DNA of 10,591 nucleotides from Physocladia obscura (taxonomy: Eukaryota > Chytridiomycota > Chytridiomycetes > Chytridiales > Chytriomycetaceae): assembly GCA_027596945.1 (NCBI GenBank), contig JADGJH010001340.1, positions 1 through 10,591 of the forward strand, given 5' to 3'. This document shows positions 9,640 to 10,591 of the stretch, piece after piece. Position 1 is the stretch's first letter. Each line of letters opens with the position of its first letter. Made by a program: the position numbers and the translations under genes. Under the pieces are notes generated by a model. That model ran no database searches and was not told the origin of the DNA. It was given only the letters and a program-made list of their open reading frames with translations.

Positions 9640-10002
9640 GTGGAGTTTGGCACAACTTTGAAGATGCCACAGGCATTTTCACTTCTAACAAGCATGTCAC
9701 AACAACACCAGATAACGCAAAAACAAAGAAACAGACAATGATTTCAGGCATTCCATAAATATTTCTCCAATTCATGACTTCTGTTACAGCAATTAAAGAT
9801 TTTAATGTTGAAGACGTTGATGTCACAGGCGTAAGCCCTGTCAAGCCCAAAATGAATGCTCCTACTAACAAATTGGACACGTTAATTGAGCTACATGGAT
9901 ATTGCCTGATTAAGACTCTTATTTAGACAGACCCAGCAAGAAGCAAGATACATCTTGAAGGAAAACTTCTGCCACTCTAGGCTGAGCCCATTGTAAATTT
10001 AA
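9640..10002 (-). pseudogene. Relic resembling TM1-TM3 of a pentameric ligand-gated channel
   Basis: Minus-strand translation from 10002 gives a pre-membrane segment and then VAEVFLQDVSCFLLGLSK, ending at a stop at 9921-9919. A second frame takes over with VLIRQYPCSS and continues as INVSNLLVGAFILGLTGLTP, VTSTSS, and a helix IIVCFFVFALSGVVVTCLLE. Cys-loop/pLGIC channels show the same order: an N-x-x-x-P-C-x-L type TM1, a short YLP/S-rich turn, an SISxLL-type TM2 ending in a Pro and Thr/Ser turn, and TM3. The TM2-TM3 loop is longer than usual, and TM4 is not seen. The frame jump inside TM1 marks it as broken unless a tiny intron of about 27 nt is present. An unrelated membrane protein is the main alternative. 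Confidence 0.35.
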
Positions 10003-10180
10003 TCATATAAGAATCCTAATAACACATTTGAAATGCAATAGGTAAATTGGGTAATGAAAGAAAAACCCTTTGGAAACAAGATAATTTATTTATTGTCCAA
10101 AAAGAAGGCTGCCACACAAAAATCTGAGAAATTTGATGTTTCAAACATCACCAGTAATCATGATTTTTCTTCCTTTGCAG

Positions 10181-10357
10181 ATATGTTTTACTGTACAGAA
10201 AATTTGAGTGCATTCTCATGGAACCAGTGCAAGTAAATGTTAACCAGAGTCTGGAGCTTAGAATAGGGCTGTCAACATTACAAGTTATCAGTCTTCAGAA
10301 TGACTTTGTAATGCTGCCATGGGTTTTTGCTGCAATCTCCCTTTATGATTGTGTATG
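10181..10357 (+). pseudogene. Exon-like segment resembling pLGIC ligand-binding domain (strands 1-2)
   Basis: A CCTTTGCAG acceptor at 10180 and a GTAAGA donor at 10358 bracket a 177-nt open segment. It reads YRKF...EPVQVNVNQS, IGLSTLQVISLQNDFVMLPW and VFAAISLYDCVW. Neurotransmitter-gated channel N-termini share the pattern PV-x-V, an amphipathic L-x-x-x-Q-x-I-S/D strand, an acidic/Asn turn, then W-L/V...W-x-D...W. It lies beside a TM1-TM3-like relic of the opposite strand. I found no convincing exon before it (the open frame from 10054 is out of phase). After it, only a weak continuation is possible, with an acceptor CTGCAG at 10536. It may equally be a real exon of a plus-strand gene running past the window end. 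Confidence 0.33.
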
Positions 10358-10591
10358 GTAAGAATTTAGTAAGAATTCTCTTTTTGTTATTTTAGATTTT
10401 CATTGTTCAAAAATTCTCAATCATAAAAATTCCAAACAGTCTTTAAAATAGATTTGCATTTTCCTCTGTATATAAATTTTTCTTGTATTAATACAAAAGC
10501 TTCTGCTTAATGGCAGAAATGGCAAGTCCACTGCAGGAAGGGGGGGACTACCATGTATGATAGGAAGAATGTTCCAATCACATTTCAAAGC
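10358..10591. other. Right edge, no supported gene
   Basis: AT-rich sequence with a run of seven G around 10541-10547. The plus strand could resume coding after CTGCAG at 10536 and stay open to the edge; the minus strand has a 56-codon open frame from the edge. Neither shows a recognisable motif. Confidence 0.4.

Noticed and set aside
10054..10236. 60-codon plus-strand frame
   Set aside because: Lys-rich, with no motif, and crosses the strong acceptor at 10180 in the wrong phase for the better-supported exon.
1..10591. CRISPR array, tRNA or rRNA genes, bacterial operon signals
   Set aside because: No spaced direct repeats, no tRNA-like cloverleaf noticed by eye, and the genes are plainly spliced eukaryotic genes.

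Overview
The window is nuclear DNA of an intron-rich eukaryote, most likely a chytrid-type zoosporic fungus. That assignment is inference. It rests on two orthologous RNA polymerase II elongation factors, genes split by many 45-95 nt GT-AG introns, very tight gene spacing on the left, and a seven-helix membrane protein of a kind I associate with Chytridiomycota. All exon borders below were worked out by hand from frame continuity and splice signals.

The left part (1-6989) is dense. On the minus strand, LEO1 (3101..1492, Paf1 complex) is followed after 33 bp by IWS1/SPN1 (1458 to beyond base 1). Both proteins travel with elongating RNA polymerase II. The LEO1 stop codon is embedded in an AATAAA hexamer, so the LEO1 3' end and the IWS1 promoter must overlap. 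LEO1 is divergent, with only 29 bp between start codons, from a large plus-strand gene (3131..6989, about 11 exons, about 1,107 aa) that I cannot name. It shows an N-terminal helical region, a probable PH-like fold and proline-rich linkers.

The middle holds a three-exon minus-strand gene (8067..7143) for a 264-residue seven-helix membrane protein, convergent with the large gene.

The right part (about 8070-10591) has no gene I consider intact. Minus-strand frames at 9062..8376 read as a decayed Ty1/copia reverse transcriptase plus RNase H. At 10002..9640 (minus) there is a frameshifted stretch resembling TM1-TM3 of a pentameric ligand-gated (Cys-loop) channel. At 10181..10357 (plus) lies a spliced-looking exon resembling the start of the ligand-binding domain of the same family. 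The opposite orientations suggest a broken and locally inverted relic.

Functionally, LEO1 and IWS1 belong to one process, transcription elongation. The other genes have no visible link to them.
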